Source: Nitrospirota bacterium (GTDB taxonomy: Bacteria > Nitrospirota > 9FT-COMBO-42-15 > HDB-SIOI813). Taken from it: DNA of 45,375 bases. The stretch's first letter is position 1, and the number at the start of each line of letters is the position of its first letter. The position numbers and the translations under genes are program-made. The notes under the pieces are model-generated. The model was given only the letters and a program-made list of their open reading frames with translations. It had not been told where the DNA came from and searched no databases. Shown here one piece after another: positions 32,496 to 41,497 of this stretch. Location: contig JACRGV010000139.1 of NCBI GenBank assembly GCA_016212215.1, positions 1-45,375 of the forward strand, in the 5' to 3' direction.

Positions 32496-34620
32496 CGCTA
32501 TACCTCACTATATTAACCGGTTGTAAACCCACAACAGAAGAGACCTCGCTTGAAGACATAACAACTACATTAGGGATGAATTTTTCAAGGAACTTTCTTA
32601 AAGAACTTCTGATCGCCGGTGAAGTGAGCAGCACCGGATATACACCTTTTCTGTTTGCCGCCTCTATGCTCCCCTTGACCTGATTGATAAAATTATGGGC
32701 AATCCTCGGTTCCATTGAAATATACATTCCCTGCGAGGTCTGACGAACAGATGCACCTATCTTCTCTTCTAATACAGGGTCAATCGTTATTACATGAAGA
32801 TTATTTTCATTCTGATACTGCATTGTTATGGCCCTCGACATGCAGGTGCGAACGTATTCTGTTAGTATCTCAGGGTCTTTTGTCAGAGATGCATAATCAG
32901 CAAGTGTCTCCAGTATTGTACGAAAATCCCTTACCGGAACACGCTCTTTTAAGAGGTTCTGAAGGACCCTTACAACTATCCCAAGCGGAAGCAGATTCGG
33001 GACGAGTTCTTCAACTACCTTGGGATATTTCTTAGCAAAGTTGTCGAGTAAAAGCTGGATCTCCTGCCTTCCGATTAACTCGTGAGCATGAGACCTTATA
33101 ACTTCTGTAAGATGTGTGGCAATAACTGTAGACGGATCAACAACTGTAAATCCTGAAAGCTCGGCCCTCTCTTTATCCTGAGATAATATCCAAAGGGCAG
33201 GGAGTCCGAATGACGGCTCCTGTGTAGGTATCCCCTGTACCCCTTTGTCCGTGCCGGATGGATTCAGTGCAAGGAAGCGTTCAGGGATGATATCACCACC
33301 AGCAACCATTGAACCTTTGATGAGTATAGCATATTTGTTCGACTCAAGCTGGAAGCTGTCTCTTATATGAATAGGGGGAATCAATATCCCCATTTCAGAT
33401 GCAAACTGCTGCCTCACTGCCTTAATCCTCTCTACTAATTCACCCTTCTGTTCAGGGTCAGCGAGAGGGATGAGTCCATATCCAAGGTTTAATTCCATAA
33501 TATCAAGCGGGGGGATCATATCATGGTCTTCTTTTGGCGGCTCAGCCTTCTCCTCATTCTCCGGTTTAATCTTTTTCCCTGTTGTCTGCCCGTCTGTCCA
33601 TACACCATCTACCATCAATGTCTTCTTCATATTATTGGAGAGATATGCTATTCCCCCGGTAATCATAGCAAATATTATGAATGGTATATGTGGAAGTCCC
33701 GGTATTAATCCAAAGAAGAATATGATACCTGCGCTGATTGCTATTGCCTTGGGATGAACAAGGAATTGTCTTGTAATCTCAGTCCCAAGATTTGCATCAG
33801 AGGCCGCACGTGTAACTATGATACCGGCTGAGGTAGAGATTATGAGTGCCGGTATCTGGCTGACAAGTCCGTCTCCAATGGTAAGCAATGTGTAATTCTG
33901 TGCCGCGACACTTATGTTTAAGCCATGCTGTAATACCCCAATGACAAGACCACCGACAATATTTATCAACGTAATAATAATACCGGCAATAGCATCACCG
34001 CGTACAAATTTACTTGCACCATCCATTGCCCCGTAGAATTCAGCTTCTCTTGAAACCGCTGTCCTTCGCTTCCTTGCCTCCACCTCGTCTATCTGGCCTG
34101 CATTAAGGTCTGCGTCAATACTCATCTGCTTTCCGGGCATTGCATCGAGTGTAAATCTTGCAGCCACCTCAGCAATACGGCCTGCGCCTTTTGTAATAAC
34201 AACAAAATTTATTACAACTAGTATTACAAAGATAATTATTCCGACTGCATAATTGCCCCCAACAACAAAATTCCCGAACGCCCTTATAACCTTTCCTGCA
34301 GCGTCTGACCCCTCATGCCCTTTCAGCAATATAAGCCTTGTAGTTGCCACATTAATTGACAACCTTGCAAGAGTAGCTACAAGAAGCACTGATGGAAAAA
34401 CAGAGAACTCAATCGGCTTCAATATATACATTGAAACAAGCATAATCACGATAGAAAATGTAATACTGAATGACAGCAAAAGGTCCATGATAAATGAAGG
34501 TATAGGGATAATCATTACAACCACTATGCCCAAAACAAGCAGGCCTAAAGCCATGTCACTGTTTTTAGCCAGTGTAATGATTATGTTATTCGGTTGAGTC
34601 TCAGTTGCTGCTGCTGCCAT
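32485..34620 (-). CDS. flhA: Flagellar export gate protein FlhA
   Basis: 711 residues, usual length. About eight membrane segments in the first 330 residues, with the family loop KGAGRIAEVAARFTLDAMPGKQMSIDADLNAG (read in parts) and the FHIPEP-type cytoplasmic region. The C-terminal half (about 360-711) is the cytosolic nonamer-ring domain: LNLGYGLIPLAD, HLTEVIRSHAHELIGRQEIQLLL, LLPLGIVVRVLQNLLKERVPVRDFRTILE. GGAG seven bases ahead supports the start. It is followed by flhF with an 11-base overlap. Confidence 0.97.
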   Translation of the reverse strand: MAAAATETQPNNIIITLAKNSDMALGLLVLGIVVVMIIPIPSFIMDLLLSFSITFSIVIMLVSMYILKPIEFSVFPSVLLVATLARLSINVATTRLILLKGHEGSDAAGKVIRAFGNFVVGGNYAVGIIIFVILVVINFVVITKGAGRIAEVAARFTLDAMPGKQMSIDADLNAGQIDEVEARKRRTAVSREAEFYGAMDGASKFVRGDAIAGIIITLINIVGGLVIGVLQHGLNISVAAQNYTLLTIGDGLVSQIPALIISTSAGIIVTRAASDANLGTEITRQFLVHPKAIAISAGIIFFFGLIPGLPHIPFIIFAMITGGIAYLSNNMKKTLMVDGVWTDGQTTGKKIKPENEEKAEPPKEDHDMIPPLDIMELNLGYGLIPLADPEQKGELVERIKAVRQQFASEMGILIPPIHIRDSFQLESNKYAILIKGSMVAGGDIIPERFLALNPSGTDKGVQGIPTQEPSFGLPALWILSQDKERAELSGFTVVDPSTVIATHLTEVIRSHAHELIGRQEIQLLLDNFAKKYPKVVEELVPNLLPLGIVVRVLQNLLKERVPVRDFRTILETLADYASLTKDPEILTEYVRTCMSRAITMQYQNENNLHVITIDPVLEEKIGASVRQTSQGMYISMEPRIAHNFINQVKGSIEAANRKGVYPVLLTSPAIRSSLRKFLEKFIPNVVVMSSSEVSSVVGLQPVNIVRYSDAD

Positions 34621-34635
34621 AAGTTATCTCCGTTT

Positions 34636-34774
34636 TCCTTATAAAACCCCATCCCCACCCTACCCCTCCCCTTGAAGGGGAGGGAATTGGTAGAAGTGGT
34701 TCTACTCTTATTTCTAACTTCTTACTTCTTACCTCTAATATCTTGCTTCAACCTTCAACCTTCGGCCTATACAC
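34636..34774. repeat. Core-b half plus heptamer array
   Basis: 34643-34685 has AACCCCATCCCCACCC and the hairpin CCCTCCCC-TTGAA-GGGGAGGG (34662-34683); the second inner hairpin of core b is missing. 34706-34750 is an acttctt/accttca array. This sits between flhB (downstream end) and flhA. Confidence 0.82.
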
Positions 34775-35836
34775 CTATACTTTTCTCTTCAACCTATACA
34801 CATAAGCCAATATCTCTGCAACTGCCTTATAAAGGTTTCCCGGTATCTCTTCTCCTATCTCCACTACCTTGAAAAGTGTACGTGCAAGGGGTTTGTTCTC
34901 AACAACCACGACGCCGTTTGCCTTTGCTATCTCTTTTATCTTTTCTGCGACAAGCCCTGCCCCCTTTGCAATTACCTTAGGTGCTCCCATATTTTCACGT
35001 TTGTATTCAATTGCAACGGCAATATGAGTCGGGTTTGTTATTACAACATCCGCCTTTGGAACGTTTGCCATCATACGCTTTCTTGCCATCTGAATCTGGA
35101 GTGTCCTGATCCTTGACTTTACATTAGGGTCGCCTTCCGACTGTCTGAATTCCTCTTTAATCTCTTCCTTTGTCATCTTCATACTCTTTACGTGCTGCCA
35201 TTTTTTAAACCCGAAATCTATTGCCGCAAGTATTGCCAGCACTGTACCTGTCCATGTAAAAAGCCTTATCACAAGCATCCCGGAGTAGGACATTATATAT
35301 GGGACATCTGTTTCAATAAGTACCGGGAAATTAAAGAACTCCCGTTTAATAAGCAGGTAGGATGTATAACCTACTACAGTTATCTTTAAAAATGCCTTTA
35401 CCAGTTCTGCAAAAATGGTCAGCGAGAATATCCTCGACAGCCCTTCGATTGGATTGATGCGGGAGAACTTAACCTCCATAGCCTTGGAGGAAAACATAAA
35501 ACCTATCTGGAGGACATTGGATGCAACCCCCACTGCAACTACCATAAATAAGAATGGAGACAGAACAAAAAATACCCTTTTGATTATATTAATGCCTAAG
35601 GGATAAATATTCTCTGTAGTCAATTCCATAGTACCGCTTACAGAAAGTATGCCTGTGGTCATGTCGAGGAAATTTGCATATATCCTTGGAAATATATAAT
35701 AGAGCACCATTGTCCCCATTAATAGGACTGCAACAGCAGGTATCTCGTTGCTCCTTGCAATCTGCCCTTTCTCGCGTGCCTCCTCCTCATGCTTGGGCGT
35801 CGCCTGTTCAGTCTTCTCCATATCCTGCTCAGCCAT
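34775..35836 (-). CDS. flhB: Flagellar export gate protein FlhB
   Basis: 353 residues from the ATG at 35836, chosen because AGAGGAG lies six bases ahead and MAEQDMEKTEQATPKHEEEAREKGQ is the standard opening; a longer reading enters the repeat. Four membrane segments (about 35-55, 85-110, 150-170, 185-210), then the cytosolic switch domain. The autocleavage site Asn268-Pro-Thr-His is intact (VVITNPTHIAVAIEYK). FlhB switches export from hook to filament proteins together with FliK. Confidence 0.96.
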   Translation of the reverse strand: MAEQDMEKTEQATPKHEEEAREKGQIARSNEIPAVAVLLMGTMVLYYIFPRIYANFLDMTTGILSVSGTMELTTENIYPLGINIIKRVFFVLSPFLFMVVAVGVASNVLQIGFMFSSKAMEVKFSRINPIEGLSRIFSLTIFAELVKAFLKITVVGYTSYLLIKREFFNFPVLIETDVPYIMSYSGMLVIRLFTWTGTVLAILAAIDFGFKKWQHVKSMKMTKEEIKEEFRQSEGDPNVKSRIRTLQIQMARKRMMANVPKADVVITNPTHIAVAIEYKRENMGAPKVIAKGAGLVAEKIKEIAKANGVVVVENKPLARTLFKVVEIGEEIPGNLYKAVAEILAYVYRLKRKV

Positions 35837-35844
35837 CTTATCTC

Positions 35845-35900
35845 CTCTAACCCCCCCCACCCTACCCCTCCCCCGTCAAGGGGGAGGGAATAAAATCTCC
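35845..35900. repeat. Short palindrome between fliR and flhB
   Basis: CCCCCCCCCACCCTACCCC followed by the hairpin CCCTCCCCC-GTCAA-GGGGGAGGG (35867-35888). It is a partial core and ends at the 3' end of fliR. Confidence 0.8.
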
Positions 35901-36665
35901 TTATCTCCTCATTACACTCAATATATCCAGTAAATTTCCCTGCATGTCTGTAAATACCCTGTCAATAAGAAAAGCAAATAGCGGTAAAGAGAGGCCCATT
36001 ATTATTAATCCGACCGTAATCGTTATTGGGAAACCTACTGCCATTATATTCATCTGGGGCATGGTCTTTGATACTATACTCATGGCCACATTGGTAATAA
36101 GCAGCGCCACCATTACCGGCGCGCCTATCTTAATGGCAAGCACAAATATCTCTCCCAGAAATTTAACAATCGCGTTTAATAGATCACCTGAAAGCCCGAA
36201 CCGTAATGGCGGTATGATGTTAAAGCTCTCTGCAAGGGCCGCAAGAAAATAGTGGTGACCGTTAATTGACAGGAATATCAGCGCACACAGGATTGACTGG
36301 AACGTCCCGACAATGGGAACCTGTGAACTTGTCTGCGGGTCAATTACATTAACTATTGAAAACCCCATCTGAAAACCCATTACATCACCTGCAATATCAA
36401 CTGCTGTAAATATAAGCTTTGCAAGGAGACCTATTATAAATCCGATCAGAAATTCCCCGCCTATCCCCATAACCATCACAGAAATATCAGCAGGCATTAT
36501 ACTTTTATCAATATTAACTACCTGAATTAAAATCAGTGTGATAAAAAAGCCAAGCCCAATCTTATACCCCTTAGGCACATTCTTCGCCCCAAGGACAGGT
36601 ATGCTTATAAGCATTGATAAAACCCTTGAGAATATTAATATGAATGAGTTAATGTTTAAGTCCAT
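35901..36665 (-). CDS. fliR: Flagellar export gate protein FliR
   Basis: 254 residues from the ATG at 36665 (MDLNINSFILIFSRVLSMLISIPVLG, the usual FliR opening); the longer reading to 36716 is a Gly-rich translation of the repeat. About six hydrophobic segments; LLAKLIFTAVDIAGDVMGFQMGFSIVNVIDP is the conserved part (read in two pieces). FliR sits with FliP and FliQ in the export gate. The start codon lies at the very end of a repeat (ttattttagaATG) and lacks a clear ribosome site. Confidence 0.95.
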   Translation of the reverse strand: MDLNINSFILIFSRVLSMLISIPVLGAKNVPKGYKIGLGFFITLILIQVVNIDKSIMPADISVMVMGIGGEFLIGFIIGLLAKLIFTAVDIAGDVMGFQMGFSIVNVIDPQTSSQVPIVGTFQSILCALIFLSINGHHYFLAALAESFNIIPPLRFGLSGDLLNAIVKFLGEIFVLAIKIGAPVMVALLITNVAMSIVSKTMPQMNIMAVGFPITITVGLIIMGLSLPLFAFLIDRVFTDMQGNLLDILSVMRR

Positions 36666-36834
36666 TCTAAAATAACCCCACCCTGGCCCACCCTCCCCCT
36701 GCCCCCCTCCCCTCAAGGGAGGGGGAATTCTATGGGGGAGAGAGTTTTCCCGATGTTTCTCCCATTACTTCTGACTTCTTGCTTCTGACTTCTTACTTCT
36801 TGCTTCAGTCTTCAGCCTATCTACCTTCAGCCTC
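36666..36834. repeat. Palindromic core plus heptamer array between fliQ and fliR
   Basis: 36676-36727 carries CCCCACCCTGG, CCACCCTCCCCCTGCC and the hairpin CCCCTCCC-CTCAA-GGGAGGGG (36707-36725). 36766-36834 is an acttctg/gcttctt array changing to cttcagc units just before the fliQ stop. Confidence 0.85.
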
Positions 36835-37104
36835 TCACCTCACATACATTGGTATATTCGTAAATAAGGTAGAAGTAAATCCGAGCATTATCCTGAGCAT
36901 CCAGGGGAAAAAGATAAGTAAGGCTAGGAACGTTACAATTATCTTGGGGACAAATGTTAATGTTGCCTCATTAATCTGCGTTACAGCCTGAAATATGCTT
37001 ATTAATATCCCTACTACGAGACTCAGCAACAGCATGGGGGCTGATATTAATATTGCCGTCTCAAGGGCATTTCTGCCAATGGTGATAACAAGTTCAGGCG
37101 TCAT
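36835..37104 (-). CDS. fliQ: Flagellar export gate protein FliQ
   Basis: 89 residues, the normal size. Two membrane helices (about 15-40 and 52-76). Family motif SLVVGILISIFQAVTQINEATLTFVPKI (read in two pieces) is clear. It lies between fliP and fliR. The 3' end runs into a heptamer array, and the short upstream gap to fliP is another one. Confidence 0.95.
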   Translation of the reverse strand: MTPELVITIGRNALETAILISAPMLLLSLVVGILISIFQAVTQINEATLTFVPKIIVTFLALLIFFPWMLRIMLGFTSTLFTNIPMYVR

Positions 37105-37165
37105 AGTTTTAAATACATTATTATCTTACTTCTTACTTCTTACTTCTGGATTCCAATATCTTTTA
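37105..37165. repeat. Short heptamer array between fliP and fliQ
   Basis: Plus-strand units ttactt-c repeated at 37124-37148 (tacttcttacttcttacttctg), part of the same heptanucleotide family as in cheA. Confidence 0.75.
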
Positions 37166-37966
37166 TCATCCAAAGCTCTTAACAATTGAACCTACTATAA
37201 GGTACCATCCGTCTACGAGTACAAACAACATCAGCTTAAATGGGAGGGATATCATTACAGGAGGAAGCATCATCATACCCATTGACATAAGTACACTTGC
37301 CACTACCATATCAAGAACAAGAAATGGGATATACATCAGGAAGCCTATCTGAAAAGCGGTTTTCAGCTCACTTATCATAAAGGCCGGGATTACCACATAA
37401 GTCGGGACCTCAGAGACATTCTTTGGCTCTTTTATCTTAGCCATATCAATAAAAAGGGCGAGGTCCTTTTCCCTTACCTGTTTTAACATAAAGCCTCTGA
37501 TAGGGACTATAGCCCTGTCATAAGCAACAGACTGGCTTATTTCATTAGACATAAGAGGTTGAACAGCCTCAGTATTGATCTTATTCCATACCGGGGACAT
37601 TATGAAGAATGTTAGAAAGAGGGAAAGGCTTATGATAACCTGATTAGGAGGAATCTGCTGTGTACCGAGCGCCTGGCGTAGCAGTGAAAGTACAACTGCA
37701 ATCCTGGTAAAGGATGTTACCATAACTATAATTGCCGGGGCAAGGGATAGTATTGTCAGTAGAAACAATATCTGGACAGTAACAGCAGTACCTCCGGTAC
37801 CCTGATTACCTCCGATGCTTATATTGATATTAGGTAAAGGCAATCCGCCCCCTGCGGCCTCTGCTGCAAATACCATCCTTGCAGGATACAAATAGGCAGA
37901 GAAGGCCATGACTGCCGTCACTAATATATGTTTTATATAGTTATGCCTTTTCCCAAAGCTCATCAT
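37166..37966 (-). CDS. fliP: Flagellar export gate protein FliP
   Basis: 266 residues. N-terminal signal peptide (about 10-36), then four membrane segments. Conserved FliP motifs: [39 protein letters not shown] (in pieces), [54 protein letters not shown]. The overlap with fliO (about 25 bases) implies coupling. A TTG at 37975 and ATGs at 37966 and 37963 are all possible; I use 37966. Confidence 0.95.
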   Translation of the reverse strand: MMSFGKRHNYIKHILVTAVMAFSAYLYPARMVFAAEAAGGGLPLPNINISIGGNQGTGGTAVTVQILFLLTILSLAPAIIVMVTSFTRIAVVLSLLRQALGTQQIPPNQVIISLSLFLTFFIMSPVWNKINTEAVQPLMSNEISQSVAYDRAIVPIRGFMLKQVREKDLALFIDMAKIKEPKNVSEVPTYVVIPAFMISELKTAFQIGFLMYIPFLVLDMVVASVLMSMGMMMLPPVMISLPFKLMLFVLVDGWYLIVGSIVKSFG

Positions 37967-38984
37967 TAATTTCAACCTTTTTGTCTGTTGTGTTATTCAA
38001 AGCTACCCCATCCCCGCCCCGGCCCTCCCCTTGAAGGGGAGGGAGACTGAACATAGCACCCTCTCCCCCAAGGGGAGAGGGTCCGGGTGAGGGGGCGCCA
38101 TGTACATTATCATCTGTCACTGTTGATACCTGTTCGTTTAAGACCTCATGAAATTCCATATCTTTACTCACTTTTGTTAGCATTGAGATATTGTCAGGGG
38201 TAATTCCGACAACAATTCTCTCACCTGCTACCTCAACAAGGGCTATTGACTTTTTTGGACCTACATAAGCGCTTGTAATAACCTTGATACCATCTTCCTT
38301 ACCGCCCTTTCCGATCTTTTTCCAGAGATACTTTTTAACAACATACAGCACAACAAGGAGTAGCGCTATCAGTATCCCGAGGACGACAATCATCTTAACA
38401 AATGAACCGAATATCTCCGGGGCGGCTGATGGTATGGGAGTCAGGTGCCGTGCGGCGGCATCTTCCTTAACTCCGCCTGCTAATACCCGATTCTCAGAAT
38501 TGTTATCAGCACTGCTTTCAGAATGTTCAGCAGTAGCATCTCCCTGAACATTCTGCGCAACCGGTACTGCTGATTGGACTCCTGATACATTGTAAGTTAC
38601 AACGATACTGTCATTTTCATTCGTGAATTTAATCTTGTCCTGAAGATTTATTGCATTTCCGTTTGTGTAAAATCTCGCACGAACAGTCTTATCATCAAAT
38701 TGATATACAAAGATATTCTTGAAAAACCCGTCTTTTACATTAATCCACTGTTTTGGAGGAATGACTGATGTATTATTAAGCTCTACCTGAACAAACTCTT
38801 CACGATAAGAAGGGACAAATTCATTTGGTACACCATCAAACTTCAATTCAACCTTTTTAACTTCAGCAGTTGATGTAACTTCTACATTCTTTAAAAGCAC
38901 CAGAGCCGGAGACTCTGCTATTGAATATTCCACCCAGCCTGCCGGCATAACCAACAATATCAACAACAGTATAATTCTTTTCAT
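37941..38984 (-). CDS. fliO: FliO with N-terminal AMIN-like domain
   Basis: 347 residues, about three times the size of enteric FliO. Signal peptide (1-23, [17 protein letters not shown]), an AMIN-like beta domain at about 25-135 ([33 protein letters not shown]), a low-complexity stretch, membrane segment about 194-220, and the FliO cytosolic domain ([30 protein letters not shown]). Residues about 297-330 ([26 protein letters not shown]) are encoded by an inserted core-b repeat. GGAGGG seven bases before 38984 fixes the start. FliO stabilises FliP during export-gate assembly; the extra periplasmic domain may bind peptidoglycan or an envelope partner. Confidence 0.9.
   Translation of the reverse strand: MKRIILLLILLVMPAGWVEYSIAESPALVLLKNVEVTSTAEVKKVELKFDGVPNEFVPSYREEFVQVELNNTSVIPPKQWINVKDGFFKNIFVYQFDDKTVRARFYTNGNAINLQDKIKFTNENDSIVVTYNVSGVQSAVPVAQNVQGDATAEHSESSADNNSENRVLAGGVKEDAAARHLTPIPSAAPEIFGSFVKMIVVLGILIALLLVVLYVVKKYLWKKIGKGGKEDGIKVITSAYVGPKKSIALVEVAGERIVVGITPDNISMLTKVSKDMEFHEVLNEQVSTVTDDNVHGAPSPGPSPLGGEGAMFSLPPLQGEGRGGDGVALNNTTDKKVEINDELWEKA
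37997..38098. repeat. Core-b repeat inserted in frame within fliO
   Basis: CCCCATCCCCGCCCC arm, CCCTCCCC-TTGAA-GGGGAGGG (38023-38043), CCCTCTCCCC-CAA-GGGGAGAGGG (38060-38083 region) and a GGGTGAGGGGG arm. It lies close to the 3' end of fliO and stays open in the fliO frame. Confidence 0.92.
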
Positions 38985-39109
38985 ACTTGTACCCTCCATA
39001 ACCCCCCCCTTGCCCCCCCCTTGTTAAGGGGGGGAGTCTGGGGGTCATTTTAATTGCTCCACTCATTTCCTGCCTTAACTATCAATCCATTGCCTTGTGA
39101 GTCGGGGGG
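38985..39109. repeat. Core-c half between fliO and fliN
   Basis: CCCCCCC-TTGTTAA-GGGGGGG (39014-39034 region) with outer CCCCCCCC and GGGGG arms. The end reads gggggtcattttaa, and the same ggggggtcattttaa occurs again at 39105-39118 across the fliN stop, so the last codons of fliN coincide with a repeat end. The 60 bases in between show no gene. Confidence 0.75.
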
Positions 39110-39514
39110 TCATTTTAACTGTTCTACACGTTCCGTAGGACTCATAATATCCGTCAGCCTTATCCCGAACTTATCATTAACTACTACTACCTCGCCTCTT
39201 GCAATAAGTCTGTCATTTACCAGGACGTCCATTGGTTCTCCGGCGATCTTGTTAAGTTCTATTATTGATCCCTGGCCTAATTGCAGCAGGTCTTTTATCA
39301 GCATCCTTGTTGAGCCTATGTTTACTGAGAGGTTAAGTGAGACATCGAGGAGGAAATCAAGATTGTTCATTCCGGGGGCGACACCGGCGGCCTTCAACGG
39401 TGCAAAGCCGGCAACCTTTGTATTTTCAGGCTCAGGTTGCTTTTCCTGACCCATGTTAGCTGACTCTTCCTCTAACTGTTGAGCCCATTGTGCCGCTAAA
39501 TCTTCATCATCCAT
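39110..39514 (-). CDS. fliN: Flagellar motor switch protein FliN
   Basis: 134 residues. C-terminal SpoA (surface presentation of antigens) domain, about 55-134: LDFLLDVSLNLSVNIGSTRMLIKDLL, GSIIELNKIAGEPMDVLVN, LIARGEVVVVNDKFGIRLTDI. The acidic N-terminus is usual. GGGGAG before the ATG at 39514 supports that start over an upstream one in a repeat. FliN forms the C-ring with FliM and FliG. Its final Lys-stop (AAATGA) overlaps a repeat terminus. Confidence 0.95.
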   Translation of the reverse strand: MDDEDLAAQWAQQLEEESANMGQEKQPEPENTKVAGFAPLKAAGVAPGMNNLDFLLDVSLNLSVNIGSTRMLIKDLLQLGQGSIIELNKIAGEPMDVLVNDRLIARGEVVVVNDKFGIRLTDIMSPTERVEQLK

Positions 39515-39519
39515 GTTCT

Positions 39520-39600
39520 TCTCCCCCGCTCTTCTTACCCCCCACCCTTCCCTCCCCCACAAGGGGGGAGGGTAAATTATTGGGGAAATTATTTAAATGT
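39520..39600. repeat. Short palindrome between fliN and fliM
   Basis: ACCCCCCACCCTTCC with the hairpin CCCTCCCCC-ACAA-GGGGGGAGGG (39551-39572), followed by AT-rich sequence to the fliM stop. Confidence 0.75.
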
Positions 39601-39601
39601 T

Positions 39602-40570
39602 TTAACCCTGTGACAATATCTGAAAGGCAAGGTTTCCGCGGAATTGTCCCGGCCTTCCATGAAACTTAGGTAATTTTTCTACTTTTGCTATAATGAATTC
39701 CTCTGCAGGCTGGTCAAGCACAATAACATCACCGACTGACAGGTTCAGGATATCCCTGACCTTTATATTTGTATGTCCAAGCTCCACGGATATATTCAAT
39801 GAACACTCAAACAACTGCTCCCTGAACCTGTCTAACCATCTGCCGTCAACCTCGTACTGGTCACTCTGATAACCGGCCTGGAGTTTCTCTTTAATAGGTT
39901 CAATGGTAGGATAGGGGATGCACAGAAGTAATTTCCCCGGTGATGATTCAATCTCCACACTGAATTCTACTGTTACAACAACCTCTGTAGGTGTAACGAT
40001 TGAAGCAAACTGTGGATTTATCTCTGTGCGATTGAGGAGCACAGAAACAGGATGAACAGGTTTCCATGCCTTTTCAGTATCCTTTAATGCAAGGCCCACA
40101 ATCCTGTTGATTATCTTGTGCTCAATAGCAGTAAAATCCCTGCCTTCAACCTTTACATGGGTCTGACCCGTCCCGCCGAAAAAATGGTCTATCAATAGAT
40201 ACACCATCCTTGGGTCAATAATAAGCAGACTGAAACCTTTCAAAGGGTCTAGCTTGATAACATTGATACAGGATGGCAGGGGGATGTGTTTCATAAAATC
40301 CCCAAACTTTACAACTTCAACAGACACAAGCTGTACATCCACGACCTTCTTTAAAGTGGCCGACATGCTTATCTGGAATATCCTTGCAAAACGTTCACTA
40401 ATAATCTCAAGCGAGGGCATCCTGCCGCGGACAACCCGGTCATGACTGGTAAGGTCATACTGCTGTGCCCCATCTTTATCATCAGAATCACCGGAATGAG
40501 TATTTACATCACCACTCTCTATACCCCTAAGTAATGCATTAACCTCATCCTGTGAAAGTATCTTTTCCAT
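39602..40570 (-). CDS. fliM: Flagellar motor switch protein FliM
   Basis: 322 residues. The N-terminus MEKILSQDEVNALLRGI is the CheY-P-binding motif. Middle CheC-like domain about 40-230 with LIDHFFGGTGQ; C-terminal SpoA domain about 245-320 (LNISVELGHTNIKVRDILNLSVGDVI). It receives CheY-P and changes rotation direction together with FliN. It lies downstream of fliL across a heptamer-filled 77-base gap. Confidence 0.96.
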   Translation of the reverse strand: MEKILSQDEVNALLRGIESGDVNTHSGDSDDKDGAQQYDLTSHDRVVRGRMPSLEIISERFARIFQISMSATLKKVVDVQLVSVEVVKFGDFMKHIPLPSCINVIKLDPLKGFSLLIIDPRMVYLLIDHFFGGTGQTHVKVEGRDFTAIEHKIINRIVGLALKDTEKAWKPVHPVSVLLNRTEINPQFASIVTPTEVVVTVEFSVEIESSPGKLLLCIPYPTIEPIKEKLQAGYQSDQYEVDGRWLDRFREQLFECSLNISVELGHTNIKVRDILNLSVGDVIVLDQPAEEFIIAKVEKLPKFHGRPGQFRGNLAFQILSQG

Positions 40571-40584
40571 CTGAAAGTATGTAT

Positions 40585-40647
40585 CCCCCCTCTTTCTAAC
40601 TTCTAACTGCTTACTGCTTACTATTCACTATTTACTATTCACTGTCT
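40585..40647. repeat. Heptamer array between fliM and fliL
   Basis: Plus-strand units tctaact, gcttact, attcact, atttact, attcact: about eight imperfect seven-base copies, the gcttact type also seen at 6031-6110 and 45108-45178. Confidence 0.82.
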
Positions 40648-41175
40648 TTATTGCATTACAAATTCCGTAAAATAAACTGACTTAACCTTCCCAACCGATA
40701 AATTATGATTAATTCGTGAAACCATTTCATCCTGTAACTTTAATTTTCCACCGACATCTTTTACATCTTCAGATGTCTTGCTTGTCATCAACATCAATAT
40801 CGTATCCCTGATCTGCGGCATCCTGTTTGTTGCCTCCTCTTTAACCTTTTCCGAATCAACCTCAAGATTAATAGTAATCTTGAGATACTTTATATCCTCG
40901 TCCGCAAGATTAATCACAAATGGGTCAAGAGCAATCATTTGCCCCGGTTCATGCTTTTCCTTCTCTTCCTTTGCCAATTCCCCTTTCTCAGGACCATGTT
41001 CCTTTTTTGAGAAAACTTTATAGCCGAAAAAACCTCCGCCCATCAGCATTAATGCAACAACTGCTATTATCACTAATTTTATTAACCCAGGCTTCCCGCC
41101 TTTACCCTTTGCCTGAGCGACATCCGCTTTTTTGTTTTCATCTTCTGATTTAACATCTTCGTTTTCTTTTGCCAT
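40648..41175 (-). CDS. fliL: Flagellar basal-body protein FliL
   Basis: 175 residues. Charged cytosolic N-terminus (1-28), one membrane segment (about 31-52, LIKLVIIAVVALMLMGGGFF), and a periplasmic FliL domain (ALDPFVINLADEDIKYLKITINLEV...VYFTEFVMQ). It is a stator-associated protein. It is the first gene after the unique, non-repeat gap that contains a clear sigma-54-type promoter, so it probably heads the fliLMNOPQR-flhBAFG transcript. Confidence 0.94.
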   Translation of the reverse strand: MAKENEDVKSEDENKKADVAQAKGKGGKPGLIKLVIIAVVALMLMGGGFFGYKVFSKKEHGPEKGELAKEEKEKHEPGQMIALDPFVINLADEDIKYLKITINLEVDSEKVKEEATNRMPQIRDTILMLMTSKTSEDVKDVGGKLKLQDEMVSRINHNLSVGKVKSVYFTEFVMQ

Positions 41176-41497
41176 AATCCCCTCTCTTAATAAATTTCAG
41201 AATTATTTATTCAGCTTATAATATAGTTTTGCAATGAATATGCCAGCAAATTAAACTATTTTTGAAATAATATTACCTTATAAATCAATTAGTTATAAAT
41301 ATCCATACAAAGCAGGAGACATTGATTACGTCAAAACAAAATTTGAGATGTCATGGGATTGACGGGTGAACCGTCATGAGCGAGGCGCTCACAAGGGACA
41401 TGAAAATCAGCGGGACAGGAATGTCCCGCCTATCCTCATAGAACATGGATAGGCGGGGTTTTCTTACCCCGCCGGAGGGTATTTTTGAGTGAACCCA
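41176..41497. other. Intergenic region fliL-flgE: promoter region plus core-a repeat
   Basis: 41176-41340 is unique AT-rich sequence holding the sigma-54-type site. 41358-41497 is a repeat: head module with a perfect GAGCG-AGG-CGCTC stem (41378-41390) and core a (GCGGGAC/GTCCCGC; GGCGGGG/CCCCGCC), ending close to the flgE stop. No coding sequence is seen. Confidence 0.85.
41230..41246 (-). promoter_or_regulatory. Sigma-54 (-24/-12) promoter upstream of fliL
   Basis: On the minus strand the sequence reads CTGGCATATTCATTGCA. This matches the YTGGCACGNNNNTTGCW consensus with the invariant GG and GC exactly ten bases apart. The -12 GC is about 55 bases before the fliL ATG, which puts the start of transcription near 41220. 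The surrounding region 41176-41335 is AT-rich and free of repeats. No sigma-54 activator gene is in the window. Confidence 0.78.

Noticed and set aside
35837-35860. Longer FlhB start
   Set aside because: The upstream part is repeat-encoded Gly-rich sequence; AGAGGAG supports 35836.
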